Source: Methanobacteriota archaeon
GTDB taxonomy: Archaea > Thermoplasmatota > Poseidoniia > Poseidoniales > Poseidoniaceae
NCBI GenBank assembly: GCA_002720095.2
Contig: PBGP02000022.1
Span: forward strand, 62,001 to 126,000
Reading direction: 5' to 3'
DNA length: 64,000 nt
Positions within the stretch are counted from its first letter, which is position 1; each line of letters begins with the position of its first letter. Position numbers and translations under genes: made by a program. The notes under the pieces are model-generated. The model did no database searches. It saw only the letters and a program-made list of their open reading frames with translations, and was not told where the DNA came from. Of this stretch, positions 1 to 9,094 are shown piece by piece.

Positions 1-735
1 TGGGCCCTCCACGGTATCTTTCTCTGTAATTTCAGCTAAAAATATAAATTCTGCGTGTGCAGGCACCAATACACCGTTTTCTAGCTCAACAACTTCTAAT
101 CTTTTTCCATATCCTTTTTCGTGTAGTGAAGATGCTACATGCAATTCCTCTGAATCAAAATCAAATGAAATTGCGGCACTAAGCAGAACAAAAGGATCTG
201 CACCTATTACTATTCCAACTTTTGTAGGTTTGCCTAGAGAGCGATTTTTGGTCATTATTTTATGCAAATGTCTTGGAACAATTCTTATTGCCATTTCGTT
301 ATCATTTAAGATAAGCATCCTGTGAAATGATGCATTAGATACGCCTTCATCCATAACAAAAACCATTGCCGACGTTAGATATTTCCCTGCATCAACGGGG
401 AAGTATTGTGGTACAGGAAGTTCTGATAATTTCACATCTTCTATAGTATTCTCGAGGGTGGTTGAAAGTTCCCTATTCACCACAACAGGTTCAACGGGTT
501 CTGAAATTCCTTCTCCAATTAAATCAATTAATTCGTTTTCGGTGGTATTCAATGTACCAGCAATAACAGAAATCTGGCATACATCTAGTGCAATTTTGCA
601 GTTTAAATCCGACTCAAATCCGCTTAATATAACTGGTTTTTCTGAGTGGTATTTTGAAATAGATGGCAGATTATTAAAATTCTCCAATTTTCTCGTATCA
701 ATTTTAACGTTATTTAGGTGGTCTCTGAAAGCCAT
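1..735 (-). CDS. UbiD-family decarboxylase (3' end beyond window)
   Basis: The reading frame opens at ATG 733-735 and runs 245 codons without a stop to the window edge, so the C-terminal half is missing. The translated protein carries the UbiD prenyl-FMN decarboxylase core: [15 protein letters not shown], then [16 protein letters not shown] and a [15 protein letters not shown] segment, ending at VEGP where the family continues FGE. UbiD enzymes decarboxylate unsaturated acids using prenylated FMN. In many archaea the homologue acts on trans-anhydromevalonate 5-phosphate in the modified mevalonate pathway; the IPK, IDI and GGPP synthase genes about 3-5 kb away make that role attractive here, but this is inference. 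Quinone or aromatic-acid decarboxylation is the alternative. Divergent from rps12. Confidence 0.85.
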   Translation of the reverse strand, partial: MAFRDHLNNVKIDTRKLENFNNLPSISKYHSEKPVILSGFESDLNCKIALDVCQISVIAGTLNTTENELIDLIGEGISEPVEPVVVNRELSTTLENTIEDVKLSELPVPQYFPVDAGKYLTSAMVFVMDEGVSNASFHRMLILNDNEMAIRIVPRHLHKIMTKNRSLGKPTKVGIVIGADPFVLLSAAISFDFDSEELHVASSLHEKGYGKRLEVVELENGVLVPAHAEFIFLAEITEKDTVEGP

Positions 736-755
736 TGAACGACTCTATGCAGTTC

Positions 756-769
756 AACCTTTGAAGGTT
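756..769. repeat. 14-bp inverted repeat between divergent UbiD and rps12 genes
   Basis: AACCTT-TG-AAGGTT is a perfect inverted repeat with a 2-base spacer, 20 bases upstream of the UbiD-family start. It could be an operator or chance; nothing else in the 133-base gap is recognisable apart from an AT-rich GATATAAA at 823-830, a possible TATA box for rps12. Confidence 0.25.
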
Positions 770-868
770 CGTACACATTCGTGGTCAAATCTACATGATT
801 TAGATGATATACTTGCCGCTACGGATATAAAGGAAGGGTTTGTGGGCCACTTGCTTCAAGGTGAATAT

Positions 869-1297
869 ATGGGTCGAGGACTTTATGCAGGACGTAAAAT
901 GAAGACAGATCGGCAGAAGTTTAGATGGAGTGACAGATACTATAAGAAGCGAGTTTCTGGCACTAGAAAAAAACACGATCCGTTAGGAGGGGCTACTCAA
1001 GCCAAAGGTATAGTTATTGAGAAAGTTGGAATTGAAGCTAAGCAACCTAATTCAGGGATAAGAAAGGCTGTCAAAATTTCGTTAATCAAAAGCGGTAACA
1101 AATTAACTGCATTCGCTCCAGGGGATGGAGCAATAAGTTTCATCGATGAACATGACGAGGTCATGGTAGAAGGTATTGGAGGAAGAATGGGCAGATCTTA
1201 CGGTGATATTCCTGGTGTTCGTTACAAAGTGATTCAAGTCAATGGAGTAAGTTTGGATGAAATGGTTAGAGGACGTAAAGAAAAACCAGTTAGATGA
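869..1297 (+). CDS. rps12: Small ribosomal subunit protein uS12
   Basis: Decoding-centre protein of the 30S subunit. The 142-residue product begins [10 protein letters not shown] and contains the archaeal uS12 hallmarks [18 protein letters not shown]-like [29 protein letters not shown] and the C-terminal [10 protein letters not shown]. The frame stays open further upstream (to 458), but the family N-terminus and an AGGTGA Shine-Dalgarno at 858-863 fix the start at ATG 869. First gene of a str-type cluster with rps7 and EF-2; the gap to rps7 is 9 bases. The usual archaeal upstream partners (L30e, NusA) are not present; a divergent UbiD gene lies there instead. Confidence 0.97.
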   Translation: MGRGLYAGRKMKTDRQKFRWSDRYYKKRVSGTRKKHDPLGGATQAKGIVIEKVGIEAKQPNSGIRKAVKISLIKSGNKLTAFAPGDGAISFIDEHDEVMVEGIGGRMGRSYGDIPGVRYKVIQVNGVSLDEMVRGRKEKPVR

Positions 1298-1306
1298 GGA
1301 ATTACA

Positions 1307-1942
1307 ATGGTGGATGAAACTACAGATGAGAATAACCAAGAGGTTGAAGAAGTAAAAAATGAATCACCAATCGCAGGGTTAGGAACTCTAGTTTTTGGAA
1401 AATGGGATACTACAGAAATAACTTGTGCAGACCCCGGGCTCTCCAAATATATCAATCTAAAGCAAGTGGGAACACCCCATACTGGAGGCAAGCATGCTAA
1501 CACTTGGTTTGGCAAATCCAAACTATCTCTTTCTGAAAGATACATTAACAATCTAATGAGAACTGGTAAGTATACTGGAAAAAAACAAAGTGCTGCTAAA
1601 GCATTTATGGCTGCCTTAGATGACATCAATAAGAAAACAAAAATGAATCCATTGCAAATTTTTGTTGATGCGATAATAAATTCCGCTCAACGGGAAGAAA
1701 TAACAAGAATACGATTTGGTGCTGTTTCGCAGCCTAAAGCTGTTGATTCATCGCCCAGTAGGAGACTAGATACTGCAATCAGAAATCTTGCTAAAGGCGC
1801 CACACAAGGAACATCTAAATCAAAAAGAAGCTTGAAAGATTGCATTGTGAATGAATTAATTAAAGCGAGTAACGGAGATTCTACGTCATTTGCAATATCA
1901 AAAAAAGAAGAAATCGAACGTATTGCTGCATCTGCTAGATAG
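1307..1942 (+). CDS. rps7: Small ribosomal subunit protein uS7
   Basis: Head protein of the 30S subunit that nucleates assembly of the 3' domain of 16S rRNA. At 211 residues it fits archaeal uS7. After an acidic N-terminal extension (about residues 1-20) it shows GKHANTWFGK, the NLMRTGKYTGKK region, NPLQIFVDAIINSAQREE and the conserved C-terminal KKEEIERIAASAR. GAGGAATTAC just before ATG 1307 is a plausible ribosome-binding site. It lies between rps12 and EF-2, the standard archaeal order. Confidence 0.97.
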   Translation: MVDETTDENNQEVEEVKNESPIAGLGTLVFGKWDTTEITCADPGLSKYINLKQVGTPHTGGKHANTWFGKSKLSLSERYINNLMRTGKYTGKKQSAAKAFMAALDDINKKTKMNPLQIFVDAIINSAQREEITRIRFGAVSQPKAVDSSPSRRLDTAIRNLAKGATQGTSKSKRSLKDCIVNELIKASNGDSTSFAISKKEEIERIAASAR

Positions 1943-2023
1943 GCTTGATTATTAGTCAATTCATACGTCGGATTTATGAACTCCAATTAAGTCGCATTAG
2001 TATTAGACATATTGGTGTTGCAA

Positions 2024-4231
2024 ATGGGTAGAAAAGAAGACAATATTAAAAGAGCAACTGAAGTAATGCACGAACTTGATCAAATACGTAATCTATGTAT
2101 TGCTGCGCATATCGATCATGGAAAAACTACGCTCTCCGACAATCTGATTGCTGGAGCCGGTATGATGAGTGAAGAGTTAGCTGGAAAAAGTAGAGTTTTA
2201 GATTTTGACGAGCAAGAGAGCGCAAGAGGAATTACGATTAATGCTGCAAGTGCATCCATGGTTCATGCAGTAGAAGGAGATGATTACTTAATTAATTTGA
2301 TTGATACTCCTGGGCATGTAGATTTTGGTGGTGATGTCACTAGAGCCATGAGAGCGGTAGATGGTTGCTTTATACTTACGTGTGCTGTTGAAGGGGCCAT
2401 GCCACAAACAGAAACAGTCGTTAGGCAAGCACTGAAAGAAAAGGTTAAGCCTGTTTTATTTATTAACAAAGTTGACCGTTTGATCAACGAATTACAAGTT
2501 ACTCCTGAAGACATGATGAGTAGATTTCAGGAACAAATTACGAGAGTCAATAAACTAATTAGGCAATTTGCACCAGAGGAACATAAAAAAGATTGGCAGG
2601 TCAATGTCGGAGACGGAACCGTAGCTTTTGGTTCTGCATATCACAATTGGGGCATCACCGTACCATACATGAAAAAATCAGGAATTAATTTCAAGGATAT
2701 TTTTGAATATTGCAATAATGAACAGCAAAAAGAATTAGCCAAAAAAGCGCCAGTTCATGAAGTTCTATTAGATATGGCGGTTTCTGAATTACCCAGCCCT
2801 AAGCAAGCACAACCTTACAGGATACCTAATATTTGGACTGGGGATTTAGAAAGCGAAATTGGAAAGTCTATGATCTCATGTAATCCTGAAGGTGACCTTG
2901 CAATGATGATTACCAAAATTTGGATGGATCCACATGCGGGAGAGGTTGCGGTCGGAAGATTGTACTCAGGATCAATAAATCATGGCGAGTCAGTATGGGC
3001 AATTGGTGCTGCTAAAGCTGAAAGAGTTCAACAAGTATCTATGATGGTAGGAGGTGACAGGATACCTGTTCCCTCAGTAGTCGCAGGAAATATTGCTGCA
3101 GTAACTGGAATTAGATCTGCCGCTGCAGGAGTTACTGTGGTAAGAGACCCAGAAACAACACCTTTTGAGGCAATTAGACATTATTCAGAACCAGTTGTCA
3201 CAGTAGCTGTTGAACCCAAAAACATGAAAGACCTACCTAAATTTATTGATGCACTTAGATCATTAGCTAAATCTGATGCTTCATTAGAAGTTTCCACTAA
3301 TCAAGAAACAGGTGAAGCACTATTGGCTGGAATGGGAGAACTTCATTTAGAAATTACAACTTACAGAATCGAAGAAGAACAGGGGATTCAGGTTAAGGTG
3401 TCTCCACCGATTGTTGTCTATAGAGAATCTGTAGAAGGTAATAATCATGGTAGAGCTTTCGAAGGAAAATCCCCAAATAGGCATAACAGGTTTTATGTGG
3501 AAGTAGAACCATTGCCAGAGGAAGTAATCAAAGCATTAAGGAATGGAGAATTTGGTGACGGCACAGTTAGACAAGGAGATAGAAAAGAAGTAGGTAATAA
3601 ATTCGCAGAATATGGTTTAGATAAAGACATGATGAGAAATATTTATTCTATCAAAGGTACAAATGTTTTAATTAATGCAACTAAAGGTATTCAAAATCTT
3701 CATGAAACTCGAGAATTAATTATTGAGGCATTCAACGAAGTATGCAAAAAAGGTCCATTAGCTGAAGAACCTGTAATGGGTATGATGGTAAGACTCGTAG
3801 ATGCAAAACTTCATGAAGATGCCATCCACAGAGGTCCCGCACAAACTATTCCTGCAGTTAGAAACTCCATAAGAGGAGCCATGTTAAGAGCTAAGGCGGT
3901 GATGATGGAACCAATGCAAAAAACACATGTTAGCGTTCCTAATGATTGGCTAGGAGGGGTGACTAGTGAATTAACACAAAGAAGAGGCATTATTGAAGAC
4001 ATGCCGTCAGAAGGTGAGACGACTACTGTAATAGGTACACTACCTGTCGCTGAAACTTTCGGTTTTTCCAATGATATTAGAGCAGCGAGTCAAGGTCGAG
4101 CTATTTGGAATTCTGAAAATAGAGGTTTTGACATGGTTCCGCCACAACTTATTGAAAAGGTAATTGGAAGTATCAGAGAAAGAAAAGGTTTGAAGGCAGA
4201 GAAACCAACTGAATCATATTACACCGATTAA
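2024..4231 (+). CDS. fusA: Translation elongation factor EF-2
   Basis: Ribosomal translocase GTPase of 735 residues. GTPase motifs are visible: AAHIDHGKTT (P-loop), RGITI switch I, DTPGHVDFGGDV and NKVD. Domain IV carries HEDAIHRGPAQ; the His encoded at 3827-3829 (about residue 602) is the diphthamide acceptor. An in-frame TTG at 2012 exists, but the archaeal family start MGRKEDNIK matches ATG 2024. AT-rich TATTAGACATATTGG directly upstream suggests a short or absent leader. Ends with a 4-base tail-to-tail overlap with the GGPP synthase gene. Confidence 0.97.
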   Translation: MGRKEDNIKRATEVMHELDQIRNLCIAAHIDHGKTTLSDNLIAGAGMMSEELAGKSRVLDFDEQESARGITINAASASMVHAVEGDDYLINLIDTPGHVDFGGDVTRAMRAVDGCFILTCAVEGAMPQTETVVRQALKEKVKPVLFINKVDRLINELQVTPEDMMSRFQEQITRVNKLIRQFAPEEHKKDWQVNVGDGTVAFGSAYHNWGITVPYMKKSGINFKDIFEYCNNEQQKELAKKAPVHEVLLDMAVSELPSPKQAQPYRIPNIWTGDLESEIGKSMISCNPEGDLAMMITKIWMDPHAGEVAVGRLYSGSINHGESVWAIGAAKAERVQQVSMMVGGDRIPVPSVVAGNIAAVTGIRSAAAGVTVVRDPETTPFEAIRHYSEPVVTVAVEPKNMKDLPKFIDALRSLAKSDASLEVSTNQETGEALLAGMGELHLEITTYRIEEEQGIQVKVSPPIVVYRESVEGNNHGRAFEGKSPNRHNRFYVEVEPLPEEVIKALRNGEFGDGTVRQGDRKEVGNKFAEYGLDKDMMRNIYSIKGTNVLINATKGIQNLHETRELIIEAFNEVCKKGPLAEEPVMGMMVRLVDAKLHEDAIHRGPAQTIPAVRNSIRGAMLRAKAVMMEPMQKTHVSVPNDWLGGVTSELTQRRGIIEDMPSEGETTTVIGTLPVAETFGFSNDIRAASQGRAIWNSENRGFDMVPPQLIEKVIGSIRERKGLKAEKPTESYYTD

Positions 4232-5226
4232 GTAATTCTACTAATATGATATTCAGTTAGTTCAGACAGTACATCATATCCTGGATTATCACAGAAATAA
4301 TCTAGTGATTTCTTAGATTTATTGTAATATTCTGTAGCTAGATCAATACAATATTGAATACTTCCAGTATTCTCTAATTCATTAATCGCAGAAATTATTT
4401 CTTCTTCTTTAACTGACGTACCTCTTCCAAGTATTGAATTTACATATTTTAAATCATTTTCCTTGTTGCTCATTGCGTGAATGACCATACAAGTCATTTT
4501 TCCTTGAACTAAATCACTTCCAAGCGGTTTACCAGAAAGTTCGGTGTCTGAAATGAGATCAATTAGATCATCTACAATTTGAAAGCACAACCCTAAGTTT
4601 AACCCCCATTCGCCTATTAAATTTATTTCTTCGTCTGTAGCTCCAGATAAAATTGCTCCACATTTAGCACAAGTTTCGAACATTACAGCTGTTTTCCCTT
4701 CAATCATTTCCAAATAATCATCAATCAAAATACCTCTTCTATTTTCATTATCAATATCCAATTGTTGGCCTTCTGAAACTCTGCGAACCATACTCCCGAT
4801 AATATTTACTAATTTTGGAATATTTGAAACTTCTATTTCCTTAGATGAGGATATTACTTCAAAAGCAACAGCTAACATTGCGTCTCCAGCATTAATTGCT
4901 GTAGGAATATCATATTCCATATGTACGGATGGTCTACCTCTTCTTATGGCATCGTCATCCATAATATCATCATGTATTAATGTGAAATTATGAATGATTT
5001 CAATAGCTGCCCCCAAATCATAATGAGATTCTCCAGCATTACTGAATAACTCTCCAACTAAAAAAGGTAAAGATGCCCTAAGTCTTTTACCCCCACTTTT
5101 TAGCAAATATAACATCGCTGATTTTAATTTATCTTGTTTACTCTTAGAAAGAGCATCAATAATCTTAAATTCTATTTTTTCTGAATGCTTAGATAAAGCA
5201 GTTGTAACTTCTTTAGGTAAACTCAA
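4228..5226 (-). CDS. Geranylgeranyl (polyprenyl) diphosphate synthase
   Basis: Elongates dimethylallyl diphosphate with IPP to supply the side chains of archaeal ether lipids. The 332-residue protein has GGKRLRASLP (IPP binding, about residue 45), the first Asp-rich motif HDDIMDDD at 85-92 and a second QIVDDLIDL near 215-225. An aromatic residue (F81) sits five positions before the first Asp-rich motif, as in archaeal GGPP synthases, so a C20 product is likely. The start is TTG 5226, which overlaps the stop of the upstream IDI gene (TTGA) and is preceded by GGGAGTGAT; translation is probably coupled. Confidence 0.93.
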   Translation of the reverse strand: MSLPKEVTTALSKHSEKIEFKIIDALSKSKQDKLKSAMLYLLKSGGKRLRASLPFLVGELFSNAGESHYDLGAAIEIIHNFTLIHDDIMDDDAIRRGRPSVHMEYDIPTAINAGDAMLAVAFEVISSSKEIEVSNIPKLVNIIGSMVRRVSEGQQLDIDNENRRGILIDDYLEMIEGKTAVMFETCAKCGAILSGATDEEINLIGEWGLNLGLCFQIVDDLIDLISDTELSGKPLGSDLVQGKMTCMVIHAMSNKENDLKYVNSILGRGTSVKEEEIISAINELENTGSIQYCIDLATEYYNKSKKSLDYFCDNPGYDVLSELTEYHISRIT

Positions 5227-5897
5227 GTAATCACTCCCGCCTTAATGATTATAGAGTTGTAGTCTGGGTAATCGGTAGAATTTTCAGGCCACCAATCTTT
5301 CAGGTATATATCTATAATAGTCGAAAACCAAGGTGCAATTTTGTTATCATTGTTGGTAACGAACTCAAATAATTCATTTCTTGATACCCATTTATATTCC
5401 ATTACCTCATTAATATTTATATTTGGTTCTGAATCATTGTGAATTCCAATCACATAATCTATCTCATGTTCAATCCACTCCGTATCGTCAGTAGCTTTAT
5501 ACTGAAACCTACCAATTAAATTGAAATCATTATGTTTAAATTCATCAGTATTAATACCTAATTCTTGTGGGATTTTTCTTATTGCTGCTCTAGCGACTCC
5601 GTCAACAACACCAGAAAATGTCTCACCCTTGTCGAATAAAGGATGACTACAACAACTATTTGCCCAAAAACCAGGGAATGTAATCTTATCCATTGATCTC
5701 TGTTGTATCAATAGTTTATTCTCGGAGTTAAAAATTAGAACACTAAATGCTCTGTGTAAAATTCCAATACCTCTGTGGGCAATATATTTAGAAATTGAGC
5801 CAATTATAGAATCATCTTCATTTACTTGAATACATAATTCTTCCATCATTTTAGCTTGATGTGAATCATAAGTACTCAACACTCCATTTTCGCTCAT
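5223..5897 (-). CDS. idi: Isopentenyl-diphosphate delta-isomerase, type I (eukaryote-like Nudix)
   Basis: Interconverts IPP and DMAPP. The 224-residue sequence is closer in pattern to eukaryotic IDI1 than to the FMN-dependent type II enzyme common in archaea: GILHRAFSVLIFNSENKLL, KITFPGFW.NSCCSHPL with the catalytic Cys at about residue 83, WIEHEIDYVIG with the catalytic Glu near 148, and APWFSTIIDIYLKDWW at the C-terminus. It overlaps the GGPP synthase gene by 4 bases and follows IPK by 45 bases, forming an IPK-IDI-GGPPS isoprenoid unit. Eukaryote-like similarity is judged from remembered family motifs, not from a search. Confidence 0.92.
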   Translation of the reverse strand: MSENGVLSTYDSHQAKMMEELCIQVNEDDSIIGSISKYIAHRGIGILHRAFSVLIFNSENKLLIQQRSMDKITFPGFWANSCCSHPLFDKGETFSGVVDGVARAAIRKIPQELGINTDEFKHNDFNLIGRFQYKATDDTEWIEHEIDYVIGIHNDSEPNININEVMEYKWVSRNELFEFVTNNDNKIAPWFSTIIDIYLKDWWPENSTDYPDYNSIIIKAGVIT

Positions 5898-5942
5898 CTG
5901 GTCCAGACATGCTAGTACAATAAAGCATATAAATTTACAAAA

Positions 5943-6731
5943 CTAAATAAATTCTGTACCTAAGTATTCAACCCCCATCACAGCCTTTAATATCATTTCA
6001 GTATTGTTCCCATTTATTATAGATACTCTTGATCCCTGTCTAAAACAATTAACACCTCTCTTAATTTTCAAATTCATCCCCCCTGTAACATCAAATTCTA
6101 GCTTGTTCACCACAACGGGATGGTGTGAAGAAAACTGCTTAATTAATTTGCCACCACTTTTTGAGTTTGGATTATCGATAATTCCATCAGCACCATCTAT
6201 AGCAAAAATCACATGTGATATTTTTAGTCTTTTACAAAGGATTTCGCATATATCATCACCTGATAAAATTCCGAATTCCTTATCTCCATCTATGTCTACC
6301 ACATCACCATAAATAACTGGAATCTTGTTTGATTTTATGATCTCATCAATCTTATTTGAAAAAACATAATTCATTCCACTGCCTTTACCTTCCAAATGAG
6401 GAATGTATGTCTCTGGTTTCAATTTATATTTTAGCATCATATCAATTATTTTCTCATTTAAGGACAACATGTCACTTCTTATTTTTTCTATCCCCAAAAT
6501 TTGTTTTTCATATATTGATATTATCTTGCCCTCGAAAATTTTTAATTCTTTAGCCTTAATATGTCCAAAACTTCCTGCACCATGTACAATAATTAATTTT
6601 TTATTCAATGACGTAATATTGACGCATATTTTAGCCAATTTATCTATAATATCAATCCTCTCCGAACAAACTTTGCTTTTGTTAGTGATGAGACTCCCGC
6701 CAAATTTGATTAGTACGACCTCTTCGGGCAT
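5943..6731 (-). CDS. Isopentenyl phosphate kinase
   Basis: Amino-acid-kinase-family enzyme that phosphorylates isopentenyl phosphate to IPP, the last step of archaeal mevalonate routes. The 262-residue protein starts with the substrate/ATP segment LIKFGGSLITNKS and has IIVHGAGSFGH, whose last His (about residue 57) is the hallmark catalytic residue of isopentenyl phosphate kinases. IYGDVV and ILSGDDI are the nucleotide-side motifs, followed by FAIDGADGI. First gene of the IPK-IDI-GGPPS run. It implies that isopentenyl phosphate is made here, so an IP-forming decarboxylase must exist. Confidence 0.92.
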   Translation of the reverse strand: MPEEVVLIKFGGSLITNKSKVCSERIDIIDKLAKICVNITSLNKKLIIVHGAGSFGHIKAKELKIFEGKIISIYEKQILGIEKIRSDMLSLNEKIIDMMLKYKLKPETYIPHLEGKGSGMNYVFSNKIDEIIKSNKIPVIYGDVVDIDGDKEFGILSGDDICEILCKRLKISHVIFAIDGADGIIDNPNSKSGGKLIKQFSSHHPVVVNKLEFDVTGGMNLKIKRGVNCFRQGSRVSIINGNNTEMILKAVMGVEYLGTEFI

Positions 6732-6785
6732 TATGTACGCGTCTAACGCGACATATATTAATGTGCCAAAATTGGGGATGATATC

Positions 6786-7124
6786 TTGTCAAATGAAAAC
6801 GAAATAGATCAATTTATAAGGCACTTACAAGCAGAATTAGAGGATTGTAGTTCAATTGTAGATTTACAGTTAAGAGAACAGAGACAGTGGCAAATAGAAA
6901 TTGCGATACAGGAAGGTTTGAAATATCTAAAAAAAATAGATGAAAGAAAACTTATTGGAGACTCTAAAATATTCAGAGAAATAGACCCTGTCAGGATTAT
7001 TAAAAAGAAATCTGACTTAGTCGTAAAAAAAGTAAATCCTGATTCGGAGTCAGATTGCCCCAAGTGCGATGAGGGAGTAATTGGAGACCTAGGATTTTGC
7101 GAATCTTGTGGATATAGGAATTAA
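6786..7124 (+). CDS. Small zinc-ribbon protein of unknown function
   Basis: The 112-residue protein is not recognised as a named family. Residues 1-60 look helical and charged, then a basic stretch, and the C-terminus holds a four-Cys zinc ribbon, CPKC...CESCGYRN. No Met occurs inside the frame, so the start is TTG 6786, preceded by GGGGATGAT (6774-6782) and an AT-rich ACATATATTA at 6751-6760. It lies divergent from IPK and abuts kptA tail-to-tail with no gap. A nucleic-acid or protein-interaction role is possible but unsupported. Confidence 0.7.
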   Translation: MSNENEIDQFIRHLQAELEDCSSIVDLQLREQRQWQIEIAIQEGLKYLKKIDERKLIGDSKIFREIDPVRIIKKKSDLVVKKVNPDSESDCPKCDEGVIGDLGFCESCGYRN

Positions 7125-7802
7125 CTATTCTTCCTCTAATTTTTCTAAAATTTCGATTAAATCGGGGTCATCCGCAGAAATTTTGAATAAATATTGCGGA
7201 GGGATTTCTTCTGCTAAGAAGACTAATTTTCCAGCTCTAAAAATTTCAACTCCATCTGCTATGGCTCTAACAGAATCAACTTCTACTATTGAAGGTGATT
7301 TGATTCTAACACTGCCTGCTTCATATGCTTTAGCAATGGATTTTGAGAGGTGAACATGCCTTCTATCCCCACCTTTAATACCCAATTTGATAATATCCTC
7401 AACTTCATCAGGATTAACTGGATAAAAAAGGACATCGGGAATATCATCTGTAGGTAGGTCTATTTCGATTTCTATGCTATGCCCATATGTAGCTCTAATT
7501 CGCTCTCCCTCAACTTCGTATCTGCCTTTTTCTTCAGTGATTGCAACCGCTTCAAAATGCCATGGCTTCAACCAATGGAAATCACGTCTTTGACCTTTGA
7601 TTCCGTCACATAGTGAATCAACGGCAACCCATCCATTAATATCCATTTCTACATTAAATTTTTCTGGTGCATGTCTTAACACCAGTGCCAGGATACGCCC
7701 TAACTTATCTGATTCTTTATCACTCATGATAAATTTTCCTTCTTCGTTACTAACTGGGCAATTGGAACCCCGGAAATATCCGTGTTTACTTTTCCTCAAC
7801 AT
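7125..7802 (-). CDS. kptA: RNA 2'-phosphotransferase (Tpt1/KptA)
   Basis: Tpt1/KptA transfers an RNA 2'-phosphate to NAD+, known from tRNA splicing in fungi; archaeal roles are unclear. The sequence shows an N-terminal HGYFRGSNCPV segment resembling the zinc-finger-like head of archaeal KptA, then LGRILALVLRHAPE with the catalytic Arg-His, DINGWVAVDSL, RATYGHSIEIE, DVLFYPV, RRHVHLSKS, and the GKLVFLAEEIPPQYL C-terminus. A TTG at 7817 would add five residues; ATG 7802 (MLRKSKHGYF) matches the family better. Only two Cys-type ligands are not obvious in the head (one Cys seen), so that zinc site is probably degraded. Confidence 0.9.
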   Translation of the reverse strand: MLRKSKHGYFRGSNCPVSNEEGKFIMSDKESDKLGRILALVLRHAPEKFNVEMDINGWVAVDSLCDGIKGQRRDFHWLKPWHFEAVAITEEKGRYEVEGERIRATYGHSIEIEIDLPTDDIPDVLFYPVNPDEVEDIIKLGIKGGDRRHVHLSKSIAKAYEAGSVRIKSPSIVEVDSVRAIADGVEIFRAGKLVFLAEEIPPQYLFKISADDPDLIEILEKLEEE

Positions 7803-7889
7803 ATAACCACGCGACAATGGACTTATTCATAATCGATGCGGTTACAATTTGACCGAGGGGTTCACAAATATGATGCTTCTCCGACATTT

Positions 7890-9035
7890 ATGGGCATACC
7901 AGTAATTGCAGGTTTTTTACGTACACCATTTGCAAGAGCGCATAAAGGAATGTTGAAAGAAGTTCGTCCAGATGACTTTGGATCAGAAGTCATAAAAAAA
8001 TTAATTGATAGATTCCCGATGATTTGTTCTGATTTAGAAGATATTCTTGTTGGATGTGCTTATCCAGAGGGTGAACAGGGTAATAATATTGCAAGAATCA
8101 TTACATATCTATCTGGGTTGCCTGTTAACATTCCTGCATCTACTACCAACAGGCTTTGTGGGTCATCTATGCAAACAATACATATGGCAGCAGGCTCAAT
8201 TTCAATGGGCTCTGGTGAATTATTCATTTCAGGGGGTTTAGAGTCAATGACAAGAATTAAAAGAGGCGGTTTTAATTTTTCTCCGAACCCCAAATTCGAA
8301 AATAATTTGAAATATCCAGACGCATATATTTCCATGGGTATGACTGCTGAGAATGTAGCGAAAAAATACTCAATTGGCAGAGAAGAGCAAGAATTGTTCG
8401 CATTGGAAAGTCACCAAAAGGCGGCAGAAGCTCAAATGAACGGGAATCTTAATGATGAAATAGTACCTTTAAACATTGGAAATAATATTTTTAACAAAGA
8501 TGAATGCATTAGAAGTAATTCCACTTTAGAACAAATGAGTAGATTAAATCCAGCATTCACTGAGGGGGGGTCTGTAACAGCGGCAACTTCATCACCTCTT
8601 ACAGATGGCGCAGCATTTACTCTAATATGCTCAGAAGATTACGCCTTGAGGAATGATATTAATCCAATTGCTAAAATCATTGGTACCTCTGTAACTGGCT
8701 GTGAACCAGAGTTGATGGGTCTGGGGCCTGTAAAATCTGTAAAAAATATCTTAAAAAGAACAGGACTTGATTTAGAAGATGTGGATTTAATTGAATTAAA
8801 TGAAGCTTTCTCGGCCCAATCATTGGGTGTAATTAAAGAATTAAATCTAGATCAGGATATTATTAATCTAGACGGTGGAGCCTTATCAATAGGTCACCCA
8901 TTAGGTGCAAGCGGTGCTAGAATAGTTGGAAAAGCTGCAAATCTACTTAAAAGAAATGATGATAAATACGCTCTATCAACAATGTGTGTCGGAGGAGGAA
9001 TGGGCATCTCAACATTATTAGAAAATTATGATTAA
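7890..9035 (+). CDS. Thiolase (acetyl-CoA acyltransferase)
   Basis: Condensing or degradative thiolase of 381 residues. Active-site Cys lies in NRLCGSSMQ, at residue 90 if ATG 7890 is used, which agrees with the usual position near 89-90 and supports this start over ATG 7836. Further motifs are ELNEAFSAQ, GGALSIGHPLGASGARI with the active His, and the second Cys in STMCVGGGMG. It resembles the bacterial-type degradative/biosynthetic thiolase rather than the archaeal SCP2-like thiolase that pairs with a DUF35 protein. It could serve acetoacetyl-CoA formation or fatty-acid beta-oxidation. Divergent from kptA. Confidence 0.93.
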   Translation: MGIPVIAGFLRTPFARAHKGMLKEVRPDDFGSEVIKKLIDRFPMICSDLEDILVGCAYPEGEQGNNIARIITYLSGLPVNIPASTTNRLCGSSMQTIHMAAGSISMGSGELFISGGLESMTRIKRGGFNFSPNPKFENNLKYPDAYISMGMTAENVAKKYSIGREEQELFALESHQKAAEAQMNGNLNDEIVPLNIGNNIFNKDECIRSNSTLEQMSRLNPAFTEGGSVTAATSSPLTDGAAFTLICSEDYALRNDINPIAKIIGTSVTGCEPELMGLGPVKSVKNILKRTGLDLEDVDLIELNEAFSAQSLGVIKELNLDQDIINLDGGALSIGHPLGASGARIVGKAANLLKRNDDKYALSTMCVGGGMGISTLLENYD

Positions 9036-9094
9036 TGCTTTTTTACCGAATTAACTACGATAATATCTTAATAGATAAATAATTAAAGCCTAAC

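Noticed and set aside
458-868. N-terminal extension of rps12 by 137 codons
   Set aside because: Overlaps the UbiD gene on the opposite strand; family start and ribosome-binding site fix ATG 869.
736-868. Possible tRNA or small RNA between UbiD and rps12
   Set aside because: No cloverleaf, T-loop or CCA-like end could be drawn; only a short inverted repeat and AT-rich promoter elements.
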